Shown here one piece after another: positions 1 through 7,355 of a DNA stretch of 28,004 nt. The position numbers were made by a program, and so were the translations under genes. The notes under the pieces were generated by a model that did no database searches, was not told the origin of the DNA, and saw only the letters and a program-made list of their open reading frames with translations. Where the stretch lies: NCBI GenBank assembly GCA_934320645.1, contig CAKRFP010000032.1, positions 1 to 28,004 of the forward strand, given 5' to 3'. This stretch comes from an uncultured Bariatricus sp. Lineage in GTDB: Bacteria > Bacillota > Clostridia > Lachnospirales > Lachnospiraceae. The stretch's first letter is position 1. Every line of letters starts with the position of its first letter.

Positions 1-132
1 ATCGTGGATTCCAATACAGAAAAACAGGCGGCAAAAGACATTCGGGATGCGAAGAAAAACGGCCTTATCGACCAGTTTTTCTACGGTTCCATGACTGCTG
101 AATATCTGATGGATCAGATATATGCGATGTAA
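1..132 (+). CDS. C-terminal 43 codons of an unrecognised protein (5' end outside window)
   Basis: Frame 1 is open from the first base to a TAA at 130-132 and encodes a 43-residue tail ending in the residues DQIYAM. The tail has the mixed hydrophobic and charged look of a folded cytoplasmic protein, with no membrane segment or cysteine motif. The reading direction matches every downstream gene. I do not recognise the family from this fragment. Its position before an SPFH/zinc-ribbon membrane module may be meaningful, but no function can be assigned. Confidence 0.6.
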   Translation: MVDSNTEKQAAKDIRDAKKNGLIDQFFYGSMTAEYLMDQIYAM

Positions 133-147
133 GGAAAGGAAAGAACC

Positions 148-225
148 ATCAAGAAGAAACTGCGTATATATCCGATTGAAATAAAGAAGAAAAGAGAGGT
201 GAAAAAAGGGACGGCGACTTGGTGA
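148..225 (+). pseudogene. Possible decayed ORF start with ATC in place of ATG
   Basis: A good ribosome binding site (AAGGAAAGGA, 131-140) lies seven bases before an ATC at 148, which opens 25 lysine-rich codons ending at TGA 223-225. The only ordinary start in this frame is a GTG at 199. Losing one A from the A6 run at 202-207 would fuse this frame to the 57-codon ORF at 284-457. I read this as a remnant of a small gene that lost its start codon and frame, but it may be non-coding. The lysine-rich content could simply reflect A-rich intergenic DNA. Confidence 0.25.
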
Positions 226-232
226 GTCGCCG
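212..232. other. Strong hairpin between A-tracts
   Basis: CGGCGACT (212-219) pairs perfectly with AGTCGCCG (225-232) around a five-base loop. An A6 run precedes it (202-207) and A-rich sequence follows. On the + strand there is no U-tract after the stem, so it does not look like a terminator for rightward transcripts. On the - strand the stem is followed by TCCC and a T6 run, so it could stop leftward antisense transcription. Confidence 0.45.
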
Positions 233-283
233 GGGAAAAACAAAAAAGCCACAAACAAAGAAGAACAAAGAAAACAGATCCAT

Positions 284-457
284 ATGGAATTTCCATACAA
301 ACTTGTTGTGAAAAAGACCGGCGAAGCTGATCCGACAAAAGAAACATTTAAGTTTGTGATCGAAGAGTTCGGAGCACCGGTAGATTATAAGATTATTTCC
401 GATGCTATTGAAACAAACGGCGAAAGAAAAAGTTTCTACGAGGAGAAAATAATATGA
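284..457 (+). CDS. 57-residue ORF resembling a fragment of a pilin isopeptide-type domain
   Basis: An ATG at 284 opens 57 codons ending at TGA 455-457, which overlaps the ATG of the lipoprotein gene (ATGA, 454-457). The translation has a beta-strand pattern (YKLVVKKTG, then KETFKFVIEEFG, then VDYKII). This resembles the N-terminal part of streptococcal-type pilin isopeptide or Cna-B-like repeats, but it stops after less than half a domain. There is no signal peptide and no clear Shine-Dalgarno site upstream, so independent expression is doubtful. The ATGA overlap would permit translational coupling. It is either a decayed surface-protein fragment or a genuine small protein. The family match is by eye only. 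Confidence 0.4.
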   Translation: MEFPYKLVVKKTGEADPTKETFKFVIEEFGAPVDYKIISDAIETNGERKSFYEEKII

Positions 458-1395
458 AGAAATTTTTATTGGTATTTTGTCTGATGATACTGCAGGCCGG
501 CTTATTATGCGGCTGCAGGCTGCCGCATAAAGACAGTCCGCAAAAGCCTGTGGAAGGCAAGAATAAAAGCGGTCTTGTGAAAGTACAGGATGATAAAAAA
601 GAAGAAAAGAAGGAAGAAAAAGAGAAGGAAAAAGAAGAATCGGGGAAGACAGAAATCGTTGAGACAGAAGATACGGAATTGTCATTTCTTAGAAAGCAGA
701 TCAATCAAAACGGCTGTGGTGCAGGAGTTGCACTTTTCGGGTATGTGGACAGTGAATTTACAAGGACAGATCTTTCATTTTACCTGGAATTTCATCATTT
801 AACAAAAAAGTATCCGTTTTTGTCAGAAGCAGCCTGTTATATGGCAGATGGGCAGGAGCTGTATGCCATCGTTCCGCCAAATGAAAAAGGCAGAGTGACC
901 GTCTATCCTTCTGATATCACGGAAAATGGTGAATATGTAGATGATAAGAGTCATCCGTTATTTGAAGGAAAACCGGGAGAGGTGCTGGTACTGCGTTGTA
1001 ATTTCAGTGAGATCTATTCCAATGTACTGGTTTCGGTGACAGATGGTGGCGGTGCTATAGAGTTTCACCCGTCGATTTCATTAATGGATGGTCATCTGGC
1101 GGAACTTGCCGGAGTCTATGATTTCTCAGTCTATGAGGAAACACCGGATGAACGTTCGGTTGAAATCGCAACAGAGATCCTGTTGGAGTATGGAGAGGTC
1201 AGACAGGGCTTGGAAAATGGAATGAAGCTTATGTATACAGGAGAATCAGAGATCATAAACGGAGGCAGCTGTATGCTCTTTGTATTAGGAACCGATAATG
1301 GAGAACAGTTCGTACAGGAACAGCTCTACGGCGTCTGCGACAATCTCATTTATATTTACGATGTTTTTACAGATACATGGAATGCCGCATATTAA
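454..1395 (+). CDS. Predicted lipoprotein with Lys/Glu-rich linker
   Basis: The 313-residue product begins with a lipoprotein signal peptide: a KK n-region, a hydrophobic core, and Cys21 in a plausible lipobox (LLCGC). It should be lipidated and held on the outer face of the cytoplasmic membrane. Residues about 44-66 form a highly charged Lys/Glu/Asp stretch, probably an extended linker. The region from about 75 to the end looks globular and I do not recognise its family. The start is supported by AGGAG at 441-445, eight bases upstream, inside the end of the preceding small ORF. It precedes the SPFH gene by 69 bases on the same strand, so it may belong to the same envelope module. Function unknown. 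Confidence 0.8.
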   Translation: MKKFLLVFCLMILQAGLLCGCRLPHKDSPQKPVEGKNKSGLVKVQDDKKEEKKEEKEKEKEESGKTEIVETEDTELSFLRKQINQNGCGAGVALFGYVDSEFTRTDLSFYLEFHHLTKKYPFLSEAACYMADGQELYAIVPPNEKGRVTVYPSDITENGEYVDDKSHPLFEGKPGEVLVLRCNFSEIYSNVLVSVTDGGGAIEFHPSISLMDGHLAELAGVYDFSVYEETPDERSVEIATEILLEYGEVRQGLENGMKLMYTGESEIINGGSCMLFVLGTDNGEQFVQEQLYGVCDNLIYIYDVFTDTWNAAY

Positions 1396-1464
1396 ACCGT
1401 GTTCTTCCGGGATAACCGGATAACATAGAGAAAGATCATTTCAAAAAGGAAAGGAGAAAATATT

Positions 1465-2916
1465 ATGGGACTTATTAAAGCTGGTATGGGTGCTCTTGGA
1501 GGTACTTTTGCAGATCAATGGAAGGAATTTTTCTACTGTGAATCGATGCCAAAGGAGGTACTCGTTACAAAAGGACAAAAACGTGTCACCGGACGTTCCG
1601 CGAACACAAAAGGAAATGACAATATTATTTCGAACGGCTCTGGGATTGCTGTAGCAGACGGACAGTGTATGATCATTGTAGAGCAGGGCAAGGTCGTAGA
1701 AGTCTGTGCAGAACCGGGAGAATTTACTTATGATACTTCTTCCGAACCGTCTATTTTTGCAGGCAGCCTTGGCGAGAGTATCAAAGAAACCTTTAAAACC
1801 GTAGGAAAACGTTTTACCTACGGAGGAGATACCGGAAAGGATCAGAGAATCTATTATTTTAATACCAAGGAGATTCTGGAAAACCGTTTCGGAACGCCGA
1901 ATCCGGTTCCGTTCCGTGTTGTGGATTCCAAGATCGGACTTGATATTGACGTATCGATCCGCTGTTCAGGTGTTTATTCTTACAAGATTGCCGATCCGCT
2001 TTTGTTCTACTCTAATGTTTGCGGAAATGTGGAGCAGGAATACTCCAGAGAGGAACTGGATGCTACTCTTAAGACAGAGTTTATCTCTGCTCTTCAGCCG
2101 GCATTCGGCCATTTGTCAGAACTGGAGCTTCGTCCGAATCAGATCGTGACACATAATACAGATCTTGAAAATGCGATGAATACCGCACTCTCAGAAAAAT
2201 GGGGTGCACTTCGAGGATTGAAGGTTGTAAGTATTGCCCTTGGATCGGTGACTCTTCCGGATGAAGATGCAGAACTTATTAAACAGGCACAGCGTACAGC
2301 GATCATGCGTGATCCTACAATGGCCGCAGCAACGCTGGTCGGAGCACAGGCTGATGCAATGAAGACTGCAGCCGGTAATCAGGCCGGTGCAATGACAGGC
2401 TTCATGGGCATGGGCATGGCAATGAATCAGGGCGGCGGTATGAACGCACAGAATTTATTTGCAATGGGTCAGCAACAGCAGGAGCAGCAGGCACAGCAGA
2501 TGGCAGCGCAGCAGGCCGCACAGCAGCAGGCCGTTCAGCAGCAGGCACCGCAGGCAGAGGGATGGAAGTGTAGCTGCGGAAACTTTGTTACCGGCAAGTT
2601 CTGTCCGGAATGCGGAAGCAAGAAACCGGAACCACAGCCGGCACCGGGTGCATGGAAATGTAAATGCGGAGCCACAGCAACCGGTAAGTTCTGTCCGGAA
2701 TGCGGATCACCAAAACCGGTAGAGGAAGAAGGATGGACCTGTTCCTGCGGTTCAGTGAATAAAGGCAAATTCTGCCAGAACTGTGGAGCAAAGAAGCCGG
2801 AAGGTGCACCGCTTTACCGTTGTGATAAATGTGGATGGGAACCGGAAGACCCGACACACCCACCGAAATTCTGTCCGGAATGTGGCGACATCTTTGACGA
2901 GAACGACAGACAGTAA
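1465..2916 (+). CDS. SPFH/band-7 family protein with four C-terminal zinc ribbons (YdjI-like)
   Basis: This 483-residue protein matches the SPFH 'virion core protein' family, of which B. subtilis YdjI is a member. The N-terminal two thirds (about 20-300) show the family's all-beta then helical layout with no obvious transmembrane helix, so membrane contact would be peripheral. Residues about 334-366 are Gln/Ala-rich. From Cys369 to the end come four CxC/CxxC...CPECG zinc ribbons; the first three are near copies of one another and the last is of the CDKCGW type. SPFH proteins scaffold membrane microdomains; in B. subtilis the gene lies beside pspA in a cell-envelope stress operon. The start has AAAGGAG about eight bases upstream. 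That it works with the YdjG- and YdjH-like genes downstream is inferred from context. Confidence 0.85.
   Translation: MGLIKAGMGALGGTFADQWKEFFYCESMPKEVLVTKGQKRVTGRSANTKGNDNIISNGSGIAVADGQCMIIVEQGKVVEVCAEPGEFTYDTSSEPSIFAGSLGESIKETFKTVGKRFTYGGDTGKDQRIYYFNTKEILENRFGTPNPVPFRVVDSKIGLDIDVSIRCSGVYSYKIADPLLFYSNVCGNVEQEYSREELDATLKTEFISALQPAFGHLSELELRPNQIVTHNTDLENAMNTALSEKWGALRGLKVVSIALGSVTLPDEDAELIKQAQRTAIMRDPTMAAATLVGAQADAMKTAAGNQAGAMTGFMGMGMAMNQGGGMNAQNLFAMGQQQQEQQAQQMAAQQAAQQQAVQQQAPQAEGWKCSCGNFVTGKFCPECGSKKPEPQPAPGAWKCKCGATATGKFCPECGSPKPVEEEGWTCSCGSVNKGKFCQNCGAKKPEGAPLYRCDKCGWEPEDPTHPPKFCPECGDIFDENDRQ
2464..2562 (+). repeat. CAG-rich low-complexity tract inside the SPFH gene
   Basis: About 100 bases consist largely of CAG and GCA/GCC codons, giving a Gln/Ala-rich segment between the SPFH domain and the zinc ribbons. 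It is an imperfect triplet repeat, so it could change length by whole codons without breaking the frame. It probably serves as a flexible linker. Confidence 0.6.
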
Positions 2917-2939
2917 TCCGAGGGAGAGGAGGGAATTCT

Positions 2940-3422
2940 ATGTTTAGACTCCCATCAGAAAAAAAGGAACATAAGGACACAATCGGTGCTTTGATTTTAA
3001 GTATCATCATTATTATTGCCGGAATCGGCGGCATGATATATACGAAGCATGAAAGCAGTGAGTTTAAGAATTCTACGGATGTTCGAACGCTTCATGCAAC
3101 CGTTTACAGTTGTGAACAAACGAACGAAAAAGATGATAAGGGAGACCGAAAAGAAAAATATAAAGTAAGGTTTACTTATGAAATCGATGGAACAACATAT
3201 GATGATTTTGAATTTCGCAATAAAGAAATAAGGAGAGGGGATACTGTACTGATCACCGTTTACCGGAACTCAAAAGGAAAATATAAACTGGAACCGGGAC
3301 CAACTCCGGTTTACTTCCTTGCATTTGCTGCAATGATTCCGCTAGGTCTCGTTGGTTTCGTGGGACTAAGTAAAGATCTTATCAAGTATCACCGGGAAGA
3401 AAAAGAGGGTAGAAGACTGTAA
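2940..3422 (+). CDS. Small membrane protein, DUF3592-like, copy 1
   Basis: The 160-residue product has a transmembrane helix at about 17-36, a roughly 80-residue beta-rich middle segment, and a second helix at about 122-143 followed by a basic cytoplasmic tail. The middle contains the pattern T-Y-E-I-D-G-x-x-Y and R-R-G-D-T-V-x-I-x-V-Y, which resembles DUF3592 membrane proteins of unknown function. The next gene has the same layout and clearly related sequence, so the two arose by tandem duplication. It starts 23 bases after the SPFH gene with GGAGAGGAGGG upstream, so it is probably co-transcribed. Its role is unknown; a part in the envelope module is an inference from context. Confidence 0.75.
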   Translation: MFRLPSEKKEHKDTIGALILSIIIIIAGIGGMIYTKHESSEFKNSTDVRTLHATVYSCEQTNEKDDKGDRKEKYKVRFTYEIDGTTYDDFEFRNKEIRRGDTVLITVYRNSKGKYKLEPGPTPVYFLAFAAMIPLGLVGFVGLSKDLIKYHREEKEGRRL

Positions 3423-3442
3423 GTATGGAAGGAGGGAATTGC

Positions 3443-3910
3443 ATGAAGATACTTTCAGATAAAGCACAAAATAAGGTGGCATGTGTGCTCTTACTGATTG
3501 GTTCGATTTGGCTCGTTGTATATGGAGTTACTCATATTTTTTCCAGTATAGAATATAAACTGTCTTCCGATGTTCGGCAGGTAACCGCCGTTGTAAAAGA
3601 TTATCAGATAAGTGTTAAGACCCGTGAAAATGGCGATGAAGATGTAAAGTATCACGCAATTCTGTCCTTTGAAGTGGATGGAAAAACCTATACAGGAAAA
3701 GATGTGTTTTCCAGAGATATATCCCGGGGAGATGAAGTGACAGAGAAGGCTTACCGGGCTTTGAACGGAAAATACAAGCTTTATACAGGCGGTATAGGTG
3801 ATAACATTACCTCCATTATGATGATCCCGGCAGGAATCATTATTTCCATATTCCTGATCTATAAAATATTTGGTAAGAGCAAAGAGAAGGAACAAGAGGA
3901 ACATACATAA
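3443..3910 (+). CDS. Small membrane protein, DUF3592-like, copy 2
   Basis: This 155-residue paralogue of the preceding protein has helices at about 10-32 and 118-140 flanking a beta-rich domain with the patterns F-E-V-D-G-K-T-Y and S-R-G-D-E-V. I chose ATG 3443 because GGAGGG at 3431-3436 sits six bases before it; the in-frame ATG at 3425 lies before that site. The gene begins 20 bases after copy 1. The C-terminal tail is short and charged. The extracytoplasmic location of the middle domain is a topology guess. No specific function is known to me. Confidence 0.75.
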   Translation: MKILSDKAQNKVACVLLLIGSIWLVVYGVTHIFSSIEYKLSSDVRQVTAVVKDYQISVKTRENGDEDVKYHAILSFEVDGKTYTGKDVFSRDISRGDEVTEKAYRALNGKYKLYTGGIGDNITSIMMIPAGIIISIFLIYKIFGKSKEKEQEEHT

Positions 3911-3947
3911 GTCAACCAGATAGAATGATAGATGAGGAGGAATGAAT

Positions 3948-5255
3948 ATGGGCTTGTCAGAGGCGATGCTGTTTGCTTTTGCAGCTACCATAATCTGTGC
4001 GTTTGCCATTGCCGAAAAAATCATTGATATAGACTTTGAACAATTTATGCCAAAGAATTTAAAAAAAGCAAAAATGAAAAGAATTCTTGCAAAGCGTGAA
4101 ACACCGCTGCAAGGGGCAAGGCTTCAGAGGGACATCAAGGATTCCTTTGAAAAGGTGTTACTTCCACTTGGAAAAGCAGATAAGGGTTATCTTCCAAAGA
4201 GAATGGATCTTACATTTCGCAGAAAGATGGTTCATCAGGTGGAACTGCTAGGAAAGCGTAAGCTTTGTCGAGATATCCAGGTGACGGACGTTGTACCACT
4301 TCCGAAAAATAATTTCAAAAGATGGAATGATGACGGACGGGAGTGGAGGGAGTCTATCCTGCAATGTAGTTCGCTGGAACGTCTTATTTCTCCTCAAGCC
4401 GGTAAAACAGTACATCAGATCTATCGGAAAAACAGTTACCTTCGGATCCTTCAGTCAAGGCATATCCGTCATTCTGACCGCCAGGGCAAGAATAAGGAAT
4501 TTTATTCCGATAAAGGGACGATCACCTGTCCATCCTGTGGAGCTGAGGTGGAACTGAGCAGCCAGCAAGTCATCTGTCCATATTGTGGCGGTGTGATACA
4601 AAGTGAATTCTACGACTGGCAGACAGAGGCATTTGAAATATATGAGAAAATGGGTGCGAACATGCAAAACGGATTGTTATTGCTTGCTTACTCGGTCATT
4701 ATGTTCTTCTGTCTGACCTTGTGCCTTTACCTGATTAAAGACACAGATATTTCTTTTACCATAGGTGTAATTGCTACATTGCTTATACTTCTGGGAATTG
4801 CGAAAATTTTTCAATCCAAGAAAGAGAAACAGGAAAAGCTGTCGAAGGAAATCGTAAGATACTCGGAAAATTATCTGAGATCCTGTATCAATGAAGCACT
4901 TTATAAAGATGTAAATAAGCCGGATCTGATGGATTATGAAATCGGCTCGATCATACTTAAAAATGTTGTAAATACAGAGAAAACAACAGAAATCACCGCT
5001 ACGGCATATGGAAGTGAAACCTATCTGCCTGAGAGCGGAAAACCGTATACAAAGAAAACAAAAACGACACTCGTTTTGCAGAGGGCGAGATATCCAGAAA
5101 GAAGGAAGACGGACGGAGCATTTTTCAAGGAAAAAGATTGCCCATCCTGTGGAGCCAATTTCATACCAGATGAACACAATTGTTGTTCTTTCTGTGGTTA
5201 CAGCTTCCAGGCAGACAATGTCAAATGGGTCATGAAAGCAACAGGAGAATCATAA
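3948..5255 (+). CDS. Membrane protein with zinc ribbons and a possible Tim44-like domain
   Basis: The 435-residue product has an N-terminal helix (about 3-22), a basic region, a CPSCG...CPYCGG zinc ribbon near the middle, two more membrane helices, and a final CPSCG...CSFCGYSF ribbon. The segment between the last helix and the last ribbon looks like the alpha/beta Tim44-like domain seen in zinc-ribbon membrane proteins of Firmicutes; that match is tentative. I chose ATG 3948 rather than 3942 because GAGGAGG (3934-3940) leaves seven bases to the former and only one to the latter. Paired zinc ribbons recur in three proteins of this cluster, which suggests a shared assembly at the membrane. Function unknown. 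Confidence 0.7.
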   Translation: MGLSEAMLFAFAATIICAFAIAEKIIDIDFEQFMPKNLKKAKMKRILAKRETPLQGARLQRDIKDSFEKVLLPLGKADKGYLPKRMDLTFRRKMVHQVELLGKRKLCRDIQVTDVVPLPKNNFKRWNDDGREWRESILQCSSLERLISPQAGKTVHQIYRKNSYLRILQSRHIRHSDRQGKNKEFYSDKGTITCPSCGAEVELSSQQVICPYCGGVIQSEFYDWQTEAFEIYEKMGANMQNGLLLLAYSVIMFFCLTLCLYLIKDTDISFTIGVIATLLILLGIAKIFQSKKEKQEKLSKEIVRYSENYLRSCINEALYKDVNKPDLMDYEIGSIILKNVVNTEKTTEITATAYGSETYLPESGKPYTKKTKTTLVLQRARYPERRKTDGAFFKEKDCPSCGANFIPDEHNCCSFCGYSFQADNVKWVMKATGES

Positions 5256-5321
5256 ACAAGAAGAGAAGATGAAGCACTTGCGGAATTTGACCGACAGACG
5301 CATTAAGAGAGGAGGATTTTC

Positions 5322-6416
5322 ATGGCAGGATTGCAGGAATATAAATGTCCCTGCTGTGGCGGTGCGATAGCCTTTGACAGTACGATCCAGAAGATGAAGT
5401 GTCCGTATTGTGACACAGAGTTTGAAATGGACGCACTGAAAGGATATGATGCCGAACTGCAGGACAAAGAAACAGACAGCATGGAATGGGAGACCGCGGC
5501 AGGCGGTGAGTGGGGAGAAGGAGAAACGGATGGTTTGCGTACTTATGTGTGTAAATCCTGTGGAGGAGAAATTGTAGGTGATGCAAATACGGCGGCAACC
5601 TCCTGCCCATTCTGTGATAATCCAATCGTTATGATGGGACAGTTTTCCGGCTCCCTGAAACCGGATCTGATCATTCCGTTCAAGCTGGATAAAAAAGCGG
5701 CAAAAGAAGGACTTATGAAGCATCTTGCAGGAAAACGTCTTCTGCCGAAAATTTTCAAGGATCAGAACCATATTGACGAGATCAAAGGAGTCTATGTACC
5801 TTTCTGGCTTTTTGATACCGATGTGGATGCAAAGGTCCGTTATAAGGCAACCAAGGTTCGTACCTGGAGTGACAGTGATTACAATTATACCCAGACCAGT
5901 CATTATATGGTTCACAGAGGCGGAAGCGTTGGATTTGAATATGTTCCGGTAGACGGTTCTACAAAAATGGCGGATGATCTGATGGAATCCATCGAACCGT
6001 TCAACTGTGGGGAGGCAGTGGATTTTCAGACTGCTTATCTTGCAGGTTATCTGGCAGATAAGTATGATGTGACTGAAGAAGAGAGCATTGACCGGGCGAA
6101 TGAGCGTGTGAAAAAATCAACGGAGCAGGCATTTGCCGAAACAGTCATTGGTTACGATACTGTAGCAGCTGAAAATACCAGTGTACAGTTCCATGGCGGG
6201 AAAGCCAAGTATGCTTTATATCCGGTGTGGCTGTTAAATACCACATGGAATGGTAACAAATATACATTTGCAATGAACGGACAGACCGGAAAATTTGTCG
6301 GCGACCTGCCGGTAGATAAGGCGGCAGCAACCCGCTGGACACTGATATTAGCGGCCGCGTTCACTGCAGTAACCTACGGTGCAGCAACACTTCTGCACTT
6401 ACTCGGACTGTTTTAG
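5322..6416 (+). CDS. YdjG-like double zinc-ribbon membrane protein
   Basis: The 364-residue product starts with two treble-clef zinc ribbons: Cys9/Cys12 with Cys27/Cys30, and Cys77/Cys80 with Cys95/Cys98. A soluble domain of about 220 residues with conserved aromatic patterns (YVPFWLFD, YPVWLLNT) follows, and a C-terminal membrane helix lies at about 338-360. This matches the B. subtilis YdjG family, often misannotated as PriA-like because of the ribbons. In B. subtilis ydjG, ydjH and ydjI follow pspA. Here the TPM gene follows after 13 bases and the SPFH gene lies upstream, so the same trio is present in another order. The start is supported by AGAGGAGGA upstream. Biochemical role unknown; envelope-stress function is inferred. 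Confidence 0.8.
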   Translation: MAGLQEYKCPCCGGAIAFDSTIQKMKCPYCDTEFEMDALKGYDAELQDKETDSMEWETAAGGEWGEGETDGLRTYVCKSCGGEIVGDANTAATSCPFCDNPIVMMGQFSGSLKPDLIIPFKLDKKAAKEGLMKHLAGKRLLPKIFKDQNHIDEIKGVYVPFWLFDTDVDAKVRYKATKVRTWSDSDYNYTQTSHYMVHRGGSVGFEYVPVDGSTKMADDLMESIEPFNCGEAVDFQTAYLAGYLADKYDVTEEESIDRANERVKKSTEQAFAETVIGYDTVAAENTSVQFHGGKAKYALYPVWLLNTTWNGNKYTFAMNGQTGKFVGDLPVDKAAATRWTLILAAAFTAVTYGAATLLHLLGLF

Positions 6417-6429
6417 GGGGGGTGACGGA

Positions 6430-7248
6430 ATGAAAAAGAAAATAATATCACTTCTGCTTATTCTGGCCCTTTGCCTGGGAATGACGCTTTCGGTTTCAGC
6501 CGAGGATACAGAAGGATTTGCAAATGATTATTGTCGTGTGCAGGACATGGCAGGACTTATGACGGATAGTGAGGAAGCAAAATTAAATGACATACTTGAT
6601 GAACTGAGTATCCGACAGAAAATGGATGTTGTCGTTGTGACAACAAATACGCTGGATGAAAAAACGGTACAAGAATACGCCGATGATATTTATGATTACG
6701 GAAACTTCGGATATGGACCGGATAAGGATGGGATCCTTCTTCTCATTAGTCTGGGAGAAGAGAATGACTGTTATATTTCAACCTGTGGTTACGGAATCAC
6801 AGCTTTTACCGATGCAGGGATCAAATACATTTCAAAAGAAATGACGAGTGATCTGAAGGATGGAAATTATTTCGCGGCATTTCAGACTTTTTCAGAGCTG
6901 TGTGACGAATTCATTACACAGGCAAGAAACGGAAAGCCTTATGACAGGAAAAGTCTTCCAAAGGAACCATTATCTCCGATCTGGATCCTGATCTCCCTCG
7001 GAGTCGGAGTTGTTCTTTCACTTATTATTGTCGGCAGGATGAAAGCGCAGCTTAAAACGGTGCGTTTCCAGGCGGCAGCAGGAAGTTATGTAAAAGACGG
7101 TAGTCTGGATATTACAGAAAGCCGAGATATGTTCCTCTATGAGACTACTTCAAAAACGGCGAAAGAAAAGAAGAGCTCTTCCGGCGGAAGCAGCACCCAT
7201 ACTTCTTCTTCAGGAAAAACCCACGGTGGCGGAGGCAGCAAATTCTAG
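6430..7248 (+). CDS. TPM-domain membrane protein (YdjH-like)
   Basis: The 272-residue product has a signal peptide (about 1-24, ending SVSAED), an extracytoplasmic TPM domain (about 32-168; DVVVVTTNTL, then DGILLLISL, then CGYGITAFTD), one membrane helix (about 184-202), and a Ser/Gly-rich tail ending GGGGSKF. That ending is characteristic of TPM-domain membrane proteins. TPM domains occur in B. subtilis YdjH and in the plant thylakoid TLP18.3. A longer open frame begins upstream, but the poly-G Shine-Dalgarno run at 6417-6424 and the signal peptide support ATG 6430. It is the last gene of the envelope module; a promoter for the next unit follows at 7291. Its precise activity is not established from sequence. 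Confidence 0.85.
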   Translation: MKKKIISLLLILALCLGMTLSVSAEDTEGFANDYCRVQDMAGLMTDSEEAKLNDILDELSIRQKMDVVVVTTNTLDEKTVQEYADDIYDYGNFGYGPDKDGILLLISLGEENDCYISTCGYGITAFTDAGIKYISKEMTSDLKDGNYFAAFQTFSELCDEFITQARNGKPYDRKSLPKEPLSPIWILISLGVGVVLSLIIVGRMKAQLKTVRFQAAAGSYVKDGSLDITESRDMFLYETTSKTAKEKKSSSGGSSTHTSSSGKTHGGGGSKF

Positions 7249-7290
7249 GGAAAATACCTCCTGCCATTTGTTTCAGATTGGATTTTTGCG

Positions 7291-7320
7291 TTGACGGTAT
7301 CAAGGGACATGTGCTATACT
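7291..7320 (+). promoter_or_regulatory. Sigma-A-type promoter for scfA-scfB-secDF, extended -10
   Basis: TTGACG (7291-7296) is separated by 18 bases from TATACT (7315-7320). A TG one base before the -10 (7312-7313) makes it an extended -10. It lies 36 bases before the scfA start, so the leader is short. This is the best promoter match I found in the window. Confidence 0.75.
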
Positions 7321-7355
7321 GTATCACATAATGAGCAAAGAAGGAGGATCTTACA

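Noticed and set aside
149..685. Long minus-strand ORFs of 77-178 residues opposite the left-edge genes
   Set aside because: They are shadows of A/G-rich coding sequence on the + strand, giving Phe/Ser/Leu-rich translations with no ribosome binding site or domain.
1406..1430. CCGG-GATAA-CCGG inverted repeat before the SPFH gene
   Set aside because: It has only four pairs and no U-tract, so it is not distinguishable from chance.
5256..5321. Possible small gene starting ATG 5270 before the YdjG-like gene
   Set aside because: The frame runs into the YdjG-like gene out of phase and stops there; the strong ribosome binding site in this gap belongs to ATG 5322.
7226..7275. Possible terminator after the TPM gene (GGAGG/CCTCC and GGCAG/CTGCC pairings)
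   Set aside because: Stems are only about five pairs with a loop of some 20 bases, and no proper U-tract follows.
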